DNA of 64,000 nucleotides. It comes from Diploptera punctata (taxonomy: Eukaryota; Arthropoda; Insecta; Blattodea; Blaberidae). The notes beneath the pieces were generated by a model. It did not search any database. It was given only the letters and a program-made list of their open reading frames with translations, and was not told the origin of the DNA. Within the stretch, counting starts at the first letter, position 1; each line of letters begins with the position of its first letter. The stretch is from assembly GCA_030220185.1 (NCBI GenBank), contig JASPKZ010004199.1:2190001-2254000 (forward strand), read 5' to 3'. The translations under genes and the position numbers were made by a program. Below are positions 20,291 to 30,664 of the stretch, in pieces.

Positions 20291-21116
20291 ATAGCTCTCC
20301 CTACACCCTCCGGGTAAAAGAAAAGAGTCCATAGGCTTCAAAGTAATGTCCAGAGAAGCAATCCCACGTTGGGAGGGGAACATAAACACTATCGGATTCC
20401 AGCGGTAACTTCAAAGCAAATCTTCCATCGTCCCCAATATCACGATCACCACACCCGCTTTCATGTAGACTATTCCAGCGCTGAAAATATACTCCAATTT
20501 ACTTCAGCCGCCATAGCACAACATTGCGGTGTTCCAGGTGAAGACTCGGGTGACGATAATCATCGGATTGCCGGATCGCAATCCCGTTCCACCGCTTTCC
20601 AAGAATCCGTAGTTCCAAAAAGCCACTATGCTGGTCAGCTGGGCACTCGGGGGTCGGCCGGATCCTCCAAGCGCTCGACTGCCGAACACTCCAGGCTTAC
20701 AAACGGTCGAACTGCCAATGTTAGGGAAAGGTTAACTGAAACAAAGAACAGGCAAAAGCAGGAGAGCAGAACCATAGATATACTACTTCAACATGTGTCA
20801 TAATACAAAATATGTAGCTTAACATACAGCTCTTTTTCTACAAACATGCTAGTGTTTTACTCCACAGTATTACATGAGTTGGATCAACATGTTGTATTAT
20901 AATGTGGTCATGGACGCCGACTAACTTCTATTCACCTTTTTTTTAGAATTTAGTTTGCGTCTCATTAGCAAGACCTGACCTACATCTAAATAAACTCATT
21001 CTGGTAACTCTGACAATGAAAAAGATGGTACAATCAGCTCAAATATTCATATTTAACATTAGTATACTTCAATATCCCAAACAAACATATATATGTATAT
21101 AAACAAACCACGTAGA
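20291..21116 (-). other. Internal non-coding segment of the LTR element, with PPT
   Basis: Downstream of gag in element orientation. No pol domain is readable. The minus strand just before the 3' LTR is purine-rich (GGAGGGTGTAGGGAGAG, about 20294-20310), the likely polypurine tract. The 144-codon plus-strand frame at 20369-20803 is antisense to the element and has no motif. Confidence 0.6.
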
Positions 21117-22073
21117 CTAAGATCGACATTCTCTAGAGAGATGCCCATACCGCTGACATTTCCAACATTGTAGATTCTTTTTAGACTGCCAAGGAGGACG
21201 ACTCGCCGAAGTATTAGATTTACTTAAGTTGTCAGTTCTACTTTTCTCCCTAAAGTCCCTCTGTCTTTCAGCGATCTCGAAATCCGCCACTTTCCTGGCC
21301 AAGCCACACATTTCGGCTACGTTTTGAGGCTTCGTAGCAAAAACCAAATGCTGTCTAGTAGCCGGGGACATATTTTGCAGAATAAGATCAATTAACTTTT
21401 CTTCAGAAAATAAAGGATTCAACACAAGTGAAGCTCCTTGTATATTGGCGATAAATTCCAACAAAGATTCCTTAGGCATTTGGAATCGACGTGACACAAA
21501 TTTAATCCAAAAGTCTTCCAACAATCTAGGAGGCAACAACGAACACTTCACATGTTCTAAACTTTCCATCCAAGAGAATCTCAACTTAACAACTTCACTC
21601 CAGATTTTCAATAAAATTCCTCCGATGCAACTCAAAATCGAGTTTACAAAATACTCATCGGGAACCAATTTCAATTCGAAAATCGAGTTAATTTTGATGA
21701 GGAAGACCACTAGCGATTCCTTATCCTCACCATCGCAGGGATCTACTTTTCCAATCAACTCTCGGAAAATCCGCTGATTATTCTGCTCCATAAAAGAAGA
21801 AAGGTTGGAGACAGTTCCACTAGATAAATCTTTGATAGAGCTAAGTCTACGATCACTCATATCCTTGTGCTGTTCTGCCGAATAATCCTCTTGAGTTGCG
21901 TTATCTACAATGAACTTACGCTTTATTAATATTTGTTCAGGCTGGGAGAGAGAATTCATATGATCTTTAAGCCGCTGACGTAATATGTTTACATCACCTT
22001 CAACTTCTATACCTAGCAGGCTTAATTCACGAACAAGCTTGTCTTTGGATATTATATCTACCCAGCTAGGCAT
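21117..22073 (-). CDS. Gag polyprotein of a Gypsy-like LTR retrotransposon
   Basis: Intact 318-codon ORF. I chose the start at 22073 (MPSWVDIISKDKLVREL) because the 21 codons upstream read as untranslated leader and gag proteins of insect Gypsy elements often start with such a SAP-like helix block (residues about 1-40, LGIEVEG..LRQRLKDH). The middle (about 195-280) has the retrotransposon gag pattern FWIKFVSRRFQMPKESLLEF and LIDLILQNMSPATRQHL. The C-terminus carries one CCHC knuckle: C303, C306, H311, C316 (CWKCQRYGHLSREC). It should form the particle shell and bind RNA. The ORF stops two residues after the knuckle, with no fusion or frameshift into protease. Confidence 0.92.
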   Translation of the reverse strand: MPSWVDIISKDKLVRELSLLGIEVEGDVNILRQRLKDHMNSLSQPEQILIKRKFIVDNATQEDYSAEQHKDMSDRRLSSIKDLSSGTVSNLSSFMEQNNQRIFRELIGKVDPCDGEDKESLVVFLIKINSIFELKLVPDEYFVNSILSCIGGILLKIWSEVVKLRFSWMESLEHVKCSLLPPRLLEDFWIKFVSRRFQMPKESLLEFIANIQGASLVLNPLFSEEKLIDLILQNMSPATRQHLVFATKPQNVAEMCGLARKVADFEIAERQRDFREKSRTDNLSKSNTSASRPPWQSKKNLQCWKCQRYGHLSRECRS

Positions 22074-22322
22074 GTTTACTAAGTATAATAGACACAAGAT
22101 GTAAACAACTATAGGCAAACGTAGTATTACATGCATAGATCAGTCTCTGTTCTAGTATAAAGAAAGATGAGTTGATGTTTACGTAACATAAAACAAACAA
22201 GTAAACTAATGCTTAATAACTTCAACTTAAATACAGCATATCTTACAATATAAAAAACACAGGGCAAACGCCTTGCTACCATTTGGGCGCAATTAAACCC
22301 AAAAAACCAAACCCTTAACCAC

Positions 22323-22334
22323 GCTCTGCTACCA
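22323..22334 (-). promoter_or_regulatory. Primer binding site, initiator tRNA-Met
   Basis: The minus strand reads TGGTAGCAGAGC, complementary to the 3' end of animal initiator Met tRNA (GCTCTGCTACCA). It lies 2 nt inside the 5' LTR boundary at 22337, as expected for minus-strand priming. Confidence 0.88.
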
Positions 22335-22336
22335 TT

Positions 22337-23272
22337 TGTGGCGTCTTGAAAGAACGAACCACGCTCTGCCAAACCATTTTGTGGCGTATTTTCTAAAACG
22401 AACCACGCTCTACCAAACCATTTGTCGCGTATATAGAGAAAACGAACCACCTTCACCGCTACTGCTACCTTCCGGGATCGCTGGGTTATGGTAATGCTGT
22501 ATTTTAGTAAAGTGTTCTAGATATCTAATGAAGTTATTTACAAGTAAACAGCCTGCCTCGGGCCCATAGAAGGCGGCTAACCATTCATCTTTCTTTCCTA
22601 ATTGAACATGCATATAAACATAAATACTGACTATAACTTGCATGGATTGAACTAACTTCGTTATAGGATAGAGAATGATAATAACTCTTAAATAATAACA
22701 AGGGGCGTAACATAAAAGATAAGCTTTTAATAAGAAAATAAGTGTGGATTATATAAAAGACAAAATAATGAGTACATAACAGAAATAGATCTTTGATCAC
22801 TCGTTCAGACACAAATAGTAACCAAAATATAATAGAACAATAACGTACCATTTAAACTATCACACGCATACATGTCTAAGTCCTATTGGAAATCCTTCTT
22901 CCATGTTTGCTTAGACGAAATCAAATCTAACCGTTCCTCGGTTACAATCCACTTGCTCATCTTCTCAATCACCATGTTATCCTCGCCAGTTCATGGTGCA
23001 CTTGAGTTGGATTCACACACTGAATCCCCTTCTAAAGAACCAAACGCCACTTAGTGAGCCGATCGAATGATGAAGTCCGTTGAGATAACCGAGCATATAT
23101 CAGGTTCGCGAGTGGAAGGGATGTGCGCAGTAAAGATGCGCGAGGGATAGGGTGAAAAGGGAAGGGGTAACTACACGGAACACAGGAACATTGGCAGGCT
23201 TCACAAATGTTCTTCAGTAGGGAGGAGCACACAGATGTATAACTGAACCGAAAAAAAGGCACTTTCGGTTCA
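22337..23272 (-). repeat. 5' LTR of the gag-only element
   Basis: 936 bp, almost identical to 19355-20290. In element orientation it begins TGAACCGAAAGTGCC and ends GCCACA. It should contain the Pol II promoter, but no clear TATA box was assigned. Confidence 0.95.
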
Positions 23273-23302
23273 ATGAAATAAATCATTTAATCATTGAACA
23301 AC

Positions 23303-23332
23303 TACACACACACACACACACACACACATTAT
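23303..23332. repeat. (CA)n microsatellite
   Basis: CA run of about 26 bp. Confidence 0.9.
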
Positions 23333-23459
23333 AAACACACGGTCTACTGGATAGGCCTACACCTGCATATTTTAGAGGACATCTTAGATATTAAAGCTAC
23401 TATCAACAAGAATAAAACTGACGCAATAACGAAATTAAAGAAAAGTTTAATATTATATT

Positions 23460-24050
23460 ACGATGCGAGGTTAGGAAGCTTACACAAGCGAGAATATGTT
23501 TAAAAACCAAGCGATAGCGAGGTTTTTAATTTCCGAGATTCTGTAAAACACTTCACAAACGTGCGTTGTACATTATTTTTTGAGCGATGGTGTTTTCAAA
23601 ATAATAAATAATAGTAAAATAATAACATCTTTGTTGGAAATATTTGCGTTCATAAACAATTGACTAACGTTAACAGTGAGGCCAATGTTTATTAGAGACT
23701 ACAGCCGCCGTGACACCAATCAGTCATAAAGGCGGCATCTACGTATTTATTGTTTTATGCTGTTTCAAATAAAGTTCAGTTCATTTAATATACAGTGATT
23801 TGTTTCGTGTAATGTATATTAACACTACCTTTTGGATATATTTTTCGTATATACATTGTACGTAGTATGCATAAAGGGCAATGGTTTTACTTCCCGCACG
23901 AGGTTTTGTAATATATAATATTACAGTATAGATATTTTATTACAGTATAGTTATTTAGGTTGGTAATCCCGAAATGTAGGAATTTGAACTTTCAATCATG
24001 GTCACCATTGCTGTAAGTAGGACAAAACGCACTATCGCGCAAAAATTAAT
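23460..24050 (+). repeat. Dispersed repeat Y, copy 2 (uninterrupted)
   Basis: Aligns block by block with 12590-13410 minus its SINE. It has an additional internal inverted motif (AACCAAGCGATAGCGAGGTTT region). Ends GCACTATCGCGC. No ORF. Confidence 0.7.
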
Positions 24051-24061
24051 GTTATTTCCCA

Positions 24062-24250
24062 CTAATACTAATAAAATTCATTGTTTAAACCGTTGAGATA
24101 GATAGTCATAAAATAAAATAACGTTAAAATGTACATTCTTAGGTCAGAGTCGTCCTCCTCAACTTGTATATTAAAAGCATACATACTTTATAAGTTGACG
24201 ACGATGGCTCTGAACTAAGAAGGTATATTTTAACTTTATTTTATTGTATT
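24062..24250. mobile_element. Short palindromic element related to 28790-29135
   Basis: Arms of about 70 bp (24109-24183 and 24183-24247) with ATAAAATAAAATAACGTTAAAATG at the left and its complement at the right. A one-sided outer block (AATAAAATTCATTGTT..AACCGTTGAG) is shared with the 28790 copy. The ribozyme-like centre is missing. Confidence 0.6.
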
Positions 24251-25180
24251 TCCCATTGATGAGATGAAAAGTATTGTAATAGATGTCGAAGTAAGCATAT
24301 TTTAGAAAGGTAATTCCAATAATAACATGAAAATAAAAAATACTTTGGATTAATTGGGAAAGGAACGGAATATATTAGAATTTATGAATCCGGGGCTTAG
24401 GCTGTGACAATGTAGATGGAGGAAAGGGATCAGACACGGTGCTCATGGGAAGAGAAAAAGAGAAAAAAAAAGTAGAGTAATAAATGAAGCTCGAGATAAT
24501 GTGTAGGTTGTTAACGTCAATTAGAGTGGGCGCTGGCTTTTATTTCATTAATGAGCCACCCAGATAATTACAAGAAGCTGTTAAACGGTGACCGCTGGAC
24601 GTCATACTTCATTTCAGGGATCGCGGCCATCTTGTTCTCATACGTTATACCAAAGGGAACCCACCTTGAAAAATAATACTGTACGGAAGCCATAAAATAC
24701 CAACAATGAAAAATATTGGTGGGGTTGTACAAGACCAGCTTTTTACTTACGCGACTTATGTCTTTTTTCATGCAATTTAAAGTATTACAAACTGTTAATG
24801 ATACCATTTATCTGCGAGAGATTACCATCGTCAAATTATGTTAACGTATCATGGAATGTACTAGTGGAAATATGATTTTACGTTGTAACTGTCAGACGTG
24901 TTGAATTTTTCATAGAATAACTGTTATGAAGAGGTAATTAATTTTACGTATTAAATCACATTTAAAATGCAAGGAACCTAAAAGCTAACCTAACCTAATT
25001 CAATTACTGTAACCTAAATCAATTACTCTAACCTAGGTGAATTCCAGGGAACGTCCGTTTTATTATTTTACGCGGTTGAATAAGTAAAATATAAATTCGG
25101 ACATAATTTGTTGAAACCACAGATATGTAAAATTCGGTGAATCCCATGATTAAATGTATACATTGTAGTCATCTATGGTT
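24251..25180. other. No recognised feature
   Basis: Contains a GCTAACCTAACCTAATT stretch near 24975 but no gene or known repeat. The 79-codon minus frame at 24568-24807 has no motif. Confidence 0.35.
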
Positions 25181-25184
25181 CATC

Positions 25185-25312
25185 GCTGGTTGTATGGTAA
25201 TCGGTGGTGTATCGCTGGTCATCGGTGGTATATCACTGGTTAAAAGTGTGATAATTGGTGGTTTATCGCTGGTTAGAAGTGTGGTAATCGATGGTTTATC
25301 GGTTACTACGGC
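25185..25312 (+). repeat. GGTGGTTTATCGCTGGTT minisatellite
   Basis: Imperfect repeats of ATCGGTGGT/TTATCGCTGGTT with AAGTGTGGTAATCG spacers, higher unit about 48-51 bp. Confidence 0.75.
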
Positions 25313-25539
25313 CACTTTGAATAATTGTTCTAACCTTTGTGGTCATGACAGGAAATAGTCCCACTTTGTTTTCATATTTACGAGTAAAATAAAGAAATGA
25401 TAATTACTTCCCGCAGGTAAATACATTTAATATAATATTTTATTCATATTTCTTGCAATTAGATACTGTTACGAGTGTGTAAATGAAAAGCTGGTCATCT
25501 CCCACCAGGCCAAAATATTAAATAATTAGAAAATATGGG

Positions 25540-25700
25540 GGCACGCCGTGGCGTAATTGGTTAAGGCAATACGCTACAAAGGTCGAGGGTTCGAGTCCCG
25601 GTGGGGTCGGGATTTTTAAAATGACTCTAACCTTCTAGTGACACCATGGCCCTGGGATCGACTCAGTCTCTGACAAAAATGAGTACCAGATTCTTGTTCT
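25540..25700 (+). mobile_element. tRNA-derived SINE, family 2, copy 2
   Basis: A-box region GTGGCGTAATTGGTTAAGG, B box GGTTCGAGTCCCGG, then GGTCGGGATTTTTAAAATGA and GATCGACTCAGTC. 3' part truncated near 25700. Confidence 0.85.
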
Positions 25701-26497
25701 AAATATAACACAATAGCTCTCACATAATAACTCTGAAGTGCTATAGTCGATTAAAGTTTTTGTTATCATTGGCGCAGATGACATTAATGGGAATCACAAG
25801 GTTGACATACATAACCCCTCAACCATTATTTCTCTTTTCTTAACCATATTTTGCTACTACTCATGTTACTGTTCTCAGAATGTCGAGTGTACACCATTCA
25901 AAAACCTAACCATAGAAATAAATATAGCTACATAAAAATAATAGGGAAGATATCGCACAATGTGCAAGTTTTGTGTTCACTCTAAATTTTACAGAAGTCG
26001 GTAAGTAGAGAGTCTTCATTGCAAAAAGGCTATGAAATATTAAATAAAAAAAATACTTCTGAGATAATAAAGAGAATTATCCCACAACCTAGACCTTTTG
26101 TAAAAAACTTAATGTACAGCATCTTTCTTTTTTTTTTTTTGCACCACATTAAATTAAATCGGCCACGGTTTGGCGCTCATAGCTTGCTACTTGCACTTTC
26201 CTTCCGGCTTTCGCGGTATTTCTCGAGTATACTCGGGTAGATGAAAAATCCATGTTTTGCGTAATCTGATCAAGGAGGGTCGCCCGTCAGTATTTACACA
26301 TCAGTGTAGAAGAAACTCAGTCATATCGGTTGTTTCTTTTTAGTAAGTTTATTATGCAATACTTCCTTTTAGGCTTCGTAAATGAATGTTTATGTGTTTA
26401 CACGTACAGCCGGGGAATCGACGACCATGGCTCTTTGCCATTGCTAGTCAGAAAAACAGAGTCACTTTAGGAAGGCAAGTGGAATTATATAGCACGT

Positions 26498-26498
<1 letters not shown>
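25701..26498. other. No recognised feature
   Basis: Unassigned; holds a short poly-T (26127-26139). Confidence 0.35.
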
Positions 26499-26574
<76 letters not shown>

Positions 26575-26580
26575 TTTTTG
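26499..26580. repeat. (CT)n microsatellite plus poly-T
   Basis: About 68 bp of CT then 13 T. Confidence 0.97.
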
Positions 26581-27039
26581 TAGGGTTGAATTGTACGTCT
26601 GATCAATACTTAGAATATTTATTGTGTGTGTTAGATTTCTACCATCCTCCCTTTTACCTGAGCCTTTGTGTCGCAGTCACCCCCAGATTCCAGGGATAAA
26701 AAACATCTCTGAGAAATAAAACCCTTGGCATTGCTAGTTTTTTCTTTAAATCCCCAAACGACTCAGTTTCTGAAAGAACACATCTCTTCATACAGTTATG
26801 TTATCTCTGATATGTATTACCGTCAAGATGGGATTTTATCTACATTCGTTCTGTTTAAAATAAAATTCAAGTCTTCATTTTCAAACCGCTATTATTTATA
26901 AAACGTGCTCCGTAAGTATTTTGTTGTCTCTGAATATTCTCCTCAGTTTAACTTCGGTCCTATGGAATTAATGTCATACAAGTCAAGTGGTATCAACCTC
27001 GCAAGCTACATTTGTGAATTAAAATCTTATATTAGACAT
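26581..27039. other. No recognised feature
   Basis: Unassigned sequence. Confidence 0.35.
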
Positions 27040-27185
27040 CCACTAGGCGGGTCCATGGCCCAAGTGCCTTCCATCTCTTGACCCCGAGTTCGCATCTCGA
27101 ACAATCCATTTGGGGTTCGTGGTAGATAAGGTATTTTCAAAGTTTTCCCTGCCAAAGTTCCATTACACCATTTCTCCACACTCAT
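27040..27185 (+). mobile_element. Possible tRNA-like SINE remnant
   Basis: GACCCCGAGTTCGCATCTCG resembles a B box, followed by TTTTCCCTGCCAAAGTTCCA, a SINE-body-like block. Weak. Confidence 0.3.
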
Positions 27186-27189
27186 GTCA

Positions 27190-27686
27190 TCCTATAAATA
27201 TTCATCTAGGAAGCTTTGTTTACTGTATTTTGTTTAATTTTATATTTTATTTTATTTTATTTCATGAGGGGGCGCACCGTAGCGTAGTGGTTAAAACCCT
27301 ACGCAACAAGCCGGAAGGTAGAGGGTTCGAGTCCCGGTGGGGTCAGGATTTTTAAACTGACCCAAACCTTCTGGCAGCACTATGACCCTGGGATCAACTC
27401 AGCCTCTAACGGAAATGAGTACCAGAGGCTTGTTCTGGGGGTTAAGGCGCCCGTCGCGCGGGGCTGACAACCCAGCTGTCATAAAGTGCCGATTGTCCAT
27501 GTTTCGTTAGTATTAGCTAATATTAGACTACATCCTCATTGTCTTTCGTTTAGTCTGTATTTTAATAATACCCTATTCTTAAATTGTAATAAGTATGTAA
27601 TTTTTGCATTATTTTATTTTTCGCTAGTTGAGTGGAAGAGAAGGCCTTATGGCCTTAACTCTATCAGCTTGAATAAAACATCATTA

Positions 27687-27715
<29 letters not shown>
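27190..27715 (+). mobile_element. CR1-like LINE 3' tail, split by a SINE
   Basis: Matches 56450-56690: CTAGGAAGCTTT..TTTATTTTAT, then (after the SINE) TTAGTATT..ATATTAGACTA, and the end module GGCCTTATGGCCTTAACTC, AATAAAA and an ATT run. This is the 3' untranslated end of a LINE like that at 37468-40225. No coding part is present. Confidence 0.75.
27268..27500 (+). mobile_element. tRNA-derived SINE, family 2, copy 3 (best 5' end)
   Basis: Head GGGGGCGCACCGTAGCGTAG with A-box region TAGCGTAGTGGTTA, then B box GGTTCGAGTCCCGG. The body runs to GTGCCGATTGTCCA. It lies inside the LINE tail; ATG-rich flanks TTTCATG and CCATGTTTC may be a worn target duplication. Confidence 0.88.
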
Positions 27716-27718
<3 letters not shown>

Positions 27719-27889
27719 TACTTTCGTTTCAACTGTCTCTTTGACTGTGAGACAGGACTTGTACCAGGCATCCTCTTATGTCACTGACTTTCAATGACAA
27801 GGACTTCATCTCATCTCTTCTCTCGATCTGACATTACGTCGGACAGAGCAGATGTTTCACATTTACTATATATTTTACTTAATACTTAA

Positions 27890-28355
27890 TACAAGCTTTT
27901 CACTTTACAGCAGTTTGCCTTTGATTCCTGCTTTACAGAGATTCCTATCTTCCCGTTGTCCATCCTCCATACCCCTCTTCATCATGGCATCATATATTCC
28001 CTCATACCATGTTATTCTACTTCTCCCCCTCCTCCTTCTGCCTGGTACCATCCAATCCAACACCTGTTTAGGCCAAGGGTCTTCCGACATCCGTTGTACA
28101 TGTTCATACCACTGTAGAGCTCTCTTTGTTATCCTATCGATAACAGTTTCTTGTGCATTCATTTCTTATCTGCTATATGTATTTCGAATATGTTGTAGCC
28201 TGGATATTCTCATACTTCTCCATAATCCATCCATTTCTGTCGCCAATATTATTTTCTGCATCCTTTCTCTTACCATATATACAATTATAAATTTAATTTG
28301 TTCACAAACATTAGCTATTCGATTAGCAGCTATATAGTCTAATTCCAGCAACTAC
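27890..28355 (-). mobile_element. LINE family A-like 3' fragment
   Basis: Minus frames read MQKIILATEMDGLWRSMR and ISRLQHIRN (28166-28351), then, after a frame change near 28164, IDRITKRALQWYEHVQRM, DWMVPGRRRRGRSRITWYEG and NLCKAGI. It is the tail of a RT ORF and is broken. Confidence 0.75.
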
Positions 28356-28499
28356 GAGTATATTACAGTATTACATGTAATCTATCTACAATAGCATAAC
28401 ATCCCAATGTTGGACCTTAGTCTCTCCTTTGTTAGGAGTTATTACACCAAGTTAATTTAGTTAAACTTATTTCCCTAACGATGTCATGAATGGTGCTGT

Positions 28500-28775
28500 T
28501 AACATAAAGATTCAATGAAACATCTAGCAGGCAACTAAGGTATTACTAAGGTCGGTAAATTTCGCTTTCAGGCCTCTTTATTCAGAGTTAAGGATCTTTT
28601 AAGAGCCTGTAAATCTTCAGACTCGGAACCTACGGCTTAAAAGTCCCTCCCGTAGGACTTGCTCCTTGGATTTTTCCATCCTAAACAGTCATAGACCCCG
28701 GCCGGATTTGAACTCGCGATCCTCGGGACCAGAGGCAAGGAACATAACCACTAGTCCACCGCAGCCGATTTTACA
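28500..28775 (-). mobile_element. tRNA-derived SINE, family 3, copy 1
   Basis: On the minus strand: GCTGCGGTGGACTAGTGGTT head, B-box GCGAGTTCAAATCCGGCCGG, GGGGTCTATGACTG and CCAAGGAGCAAGTCC. Other copies are at 33508, 50685 and 62453. Confidence 0.85.
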
Positions 28776-28909
28776 TGTACTAGTAACAATACTAATAAAA
28801 TTCATTGTTAGAACCGTTGAGGTGGATAGTCATAAAATAAAATAAGTTAAAATATACCTTCTTAGGTAAGATCCGTTGTCCTCAACTTATAAAATATGTA
28901 TTCTTCATG

Positions 28910-28950
28910 TCTGTAGGCCTTTCAGAACATCCGTTCTATCTTCAGCAGGT
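28910..28950 (-). ncRNA. Hammerhead-ribozyme-like core, minus arm
   Basis: CTGAAGA (28939-28945 on the minus strand), stem II AGAAC-GGAT-GTTCT, GAAA (28920-28923), GGCCTACAGAC. CTG before and CAG after could form stem I. Confidence 0.62.
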
Positions 28951-29013
28951 CACGACAACACCACATTAGGACCAGCAGCATCAACCATCATATCAGATAA
29001 TGTAGCGAAGAAA

Positions 29014-29056
29014 GGCCTGCTGAAGATAGAACGGATGTTCTGAAAGGCCTACAGAC
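29014..29056 (+). ncRNA. Hammerhead-ribozyme-like core, plus arm
   Basis: CTGAAGA (29020-29026), stem II AGAAC-GGAT-GTTCT, GAAA (29042-29045), then self-complementary GGCC (2-bp stem III), UA as cleavage site, and CAGAC pairing with CTG before the core. All core positions fit CUGANGA and GAAA. Inference from sequence only. Confidence 0.65.
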
Positions 29057-29135
29057 ATAAAGAATACATATTTTATAAGTTGAGGACGACTGATCCTACC
29101 TAAGAAGGTATATTTTAACTTATTTTATTTTATGT

Positions 29136-29839
29136 AGTAGTAAGTTATATAAAAATATTTACAGTGAAATTAATCGATATTTCTACTTGTAACAGCTAGA
29201 CCTAGAGTCTAGAGGAGGGGTACAATGTTGCCGTTCATACATGGAGTGATGGTGGTGTTAGTGAGGGAAGCACCAGCTCGGCATAATTTATAATTCAGAT
29301 GTGGTAACACCTCGCAATGAATATTAACATAGGTAAAATAGCTATTATAACAGATACACTCGTCAATTAACTGAATACTAATGTTTACAATAAAAACTAA
29401 AACCAAACACAATGTACAAAATCTGAAACAAAGCCACGAAGTTCTATTTTAGATAACCTGCAAAATTCCACAATATGTTGCTGGAATTTTTAATGTTGTG
29501 AAGAGGAGAGGAAGGAGTGACTACTAGAGCGAGGGCAAATATCCCTTAGCTGACAATGTATGCGCAGTCCTTAGTATAGAGTCTCCATCACGAGTTGTAT
29601 GTGACGTAACTCTGGTACCTGGCAATGTAAAGAAAACGGATAGGGGTGTGTAAGGAAGCTAGTCCTAAGTAACGATTTGCTTTATTTTGAAAATTTTATA
29701 AATACATCCTTAATTAATTTTAGGCACAGAAAGACGTGTAAACATTAAAGTTCTGTATATAAATAAAATTATTATTATTATTATTATTATTATGAAAATG
29801 CCACAGAAATGAAGGAAACAATAATTGGTCTAACCTCGA
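29136..29839. other. No recognised feature
   Basis: Unassigned, with a short ATT run at 29769-29793. Confidence 0.35.
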
Positions 29840-29935
29840 AACCCGCCATTACGGAAAAGTTTTGCCGAACCCCTTGAAATATTTTGAGTACCCCCTGGGG
29901 TTCGCGAACCACAGGTTGGAGAACATTGCTCTAAT
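29840..29935 (-). mobile_element. hAT-like transposon end
   Basis: On the minus strand the sequence starts CAATGTTCTCCAACCTGTGG, continues GGTTCGCGAACCCC and AGGGGGTACTC. The CAGTGGTTCTCAACC-type end is characteristic of hAT-family inverted repeats. The other end was not found. Confidence 0.45.
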
Positions 29936-30169
29936 GGAATATAGGCCTACGTTCTCGCTCTGGTGATCACGGAGTAATTGGCTGTTCTCAATATTAAATG
30001 CGTTGATATGGTTATATAGACCCAAAATTCTCAAATTGATCTACTCTATTGTCAAAAGTTCAAAGTAAGTTTTTAATTCCACTGTATTTCATCAAGAAAC
30101 CCAAACATTACAAAATGATAGGTAAGGAGATGATAATTTGTTTGGTTTAGTAGCTTCCATACACATGAA

Positions 30170-30595
30170 TATTACCACAAAACAAGAATATATAAAGCAG
30201 TGATACGCCCAATATTGACCTATGCCTCCGAAATAAGAGCAGATACTGTTAAAACAAAAGAAACTTTAGAAACACATGAAATGAATATTCTGAGGAATAT
30301 TGTACGTAAATCAAGGAAAGATCAAATTAGACATTGATATAAGAGGGCAGCTGAATATTTAAGCAATAGGCAAATGGGTGGAAAAAAGAAGATTTGTATG
30401 GAATCAACATATATCCCGCATGACACCATATAAAATTGTACATATGGCAAGAGATAAGTTGCCAGAGGATGGGAGAAGGACACTTGGAAGACCAGAAAAG
30501 GGGATGGAGGGACTCTTAACTCCGGATGGAACAGGTCATGGACCTAAATTAAAGAGAGGAAGAATGTTATCAACAGGGATCTAACAAGAGATTGT
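30170..30595 (+). mobile_element. LINE family D, 3' fragment
   Basis: Reads IYKAVIRPILTYASEIRAD, LETHEMNILRNIVRKS, then after frame changes KWVEKRRFVWNQHISRM and ARDKLPEDGRRTLGRP. A recognisable RT-ORF tail of a different family (I..WV.KRR..WN.HISRM). Broken by frameshifts. Confidence 0.75.
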
Positions 30596-30664
30596 GATTT
30601 TGTCTAATGAAAAACTCAACCTCTCGGTGGATTTGGAGTGTCTATTTAGCGAATAATACATCAG

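Larger units (their letters stand above)
19351..23276 (-). mobile_element. Complete gag-only LTR retrotransposon (non-autonomous)
   Basis: Two 936-bp direct repeats (19355-20290, 22337-23272) enclose a 2046-bp internal region. The element is flanked by ATGA at 19351-19354 and 23273-23276 (4-bp target duplication). LTRs begin TG and end CA. I count about three differences between the LTRs, so insertion is recent. In its own (minus) orientation the order is 5' LTR, initiator-Met-tRNA primer site, gag ORF, about 800 bp without any pol motif, a purine-rich stretch, 3' LTR. Protease, RT, RNase H and integrase are absent. The gag type and 4-bp duplication suggest a Ty3/Gypsy-like parent. Confidence 0.92.
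28790..29135. mobile_element. Palindromic Penelope-type element with two hammerhead-like cores
   Basis: Arms of about 118 bp (28830-28948, 29014-29133) with a 65-bp spacer. Outer landmarks ATAAAATAAAATAAGTTAAA and its complement; inner landmarks GTAGGCCTTTCAGAAC and its complement. An outer block of about 40 bp is present on the left only and is shared with 24062. The arms resemble those at 18232 and 58621 (AGTTGAGGACGAC, GGCCTACA). Confidence 0.75.

Noticed and set aside
20369..20803. 144-codon plus-strand frame inside the LTR element
   Set aside because: Antisense to gag and the LTRs, no motif, lies in the non-coding internal region.
24975..25035. CCTAA repeats as interstitial insect telomere (TTAGG)
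   Set aside because: Only two consecutive units; similar AACCTAAC words near 6150 belong to the TIR element.
27325..27345. True tRNA genes at B-box-like sites (also 12981, 25588, 33540, 52110)
   Set aside because: No full cloverleaf; all are heads of SINE copies with bodies.
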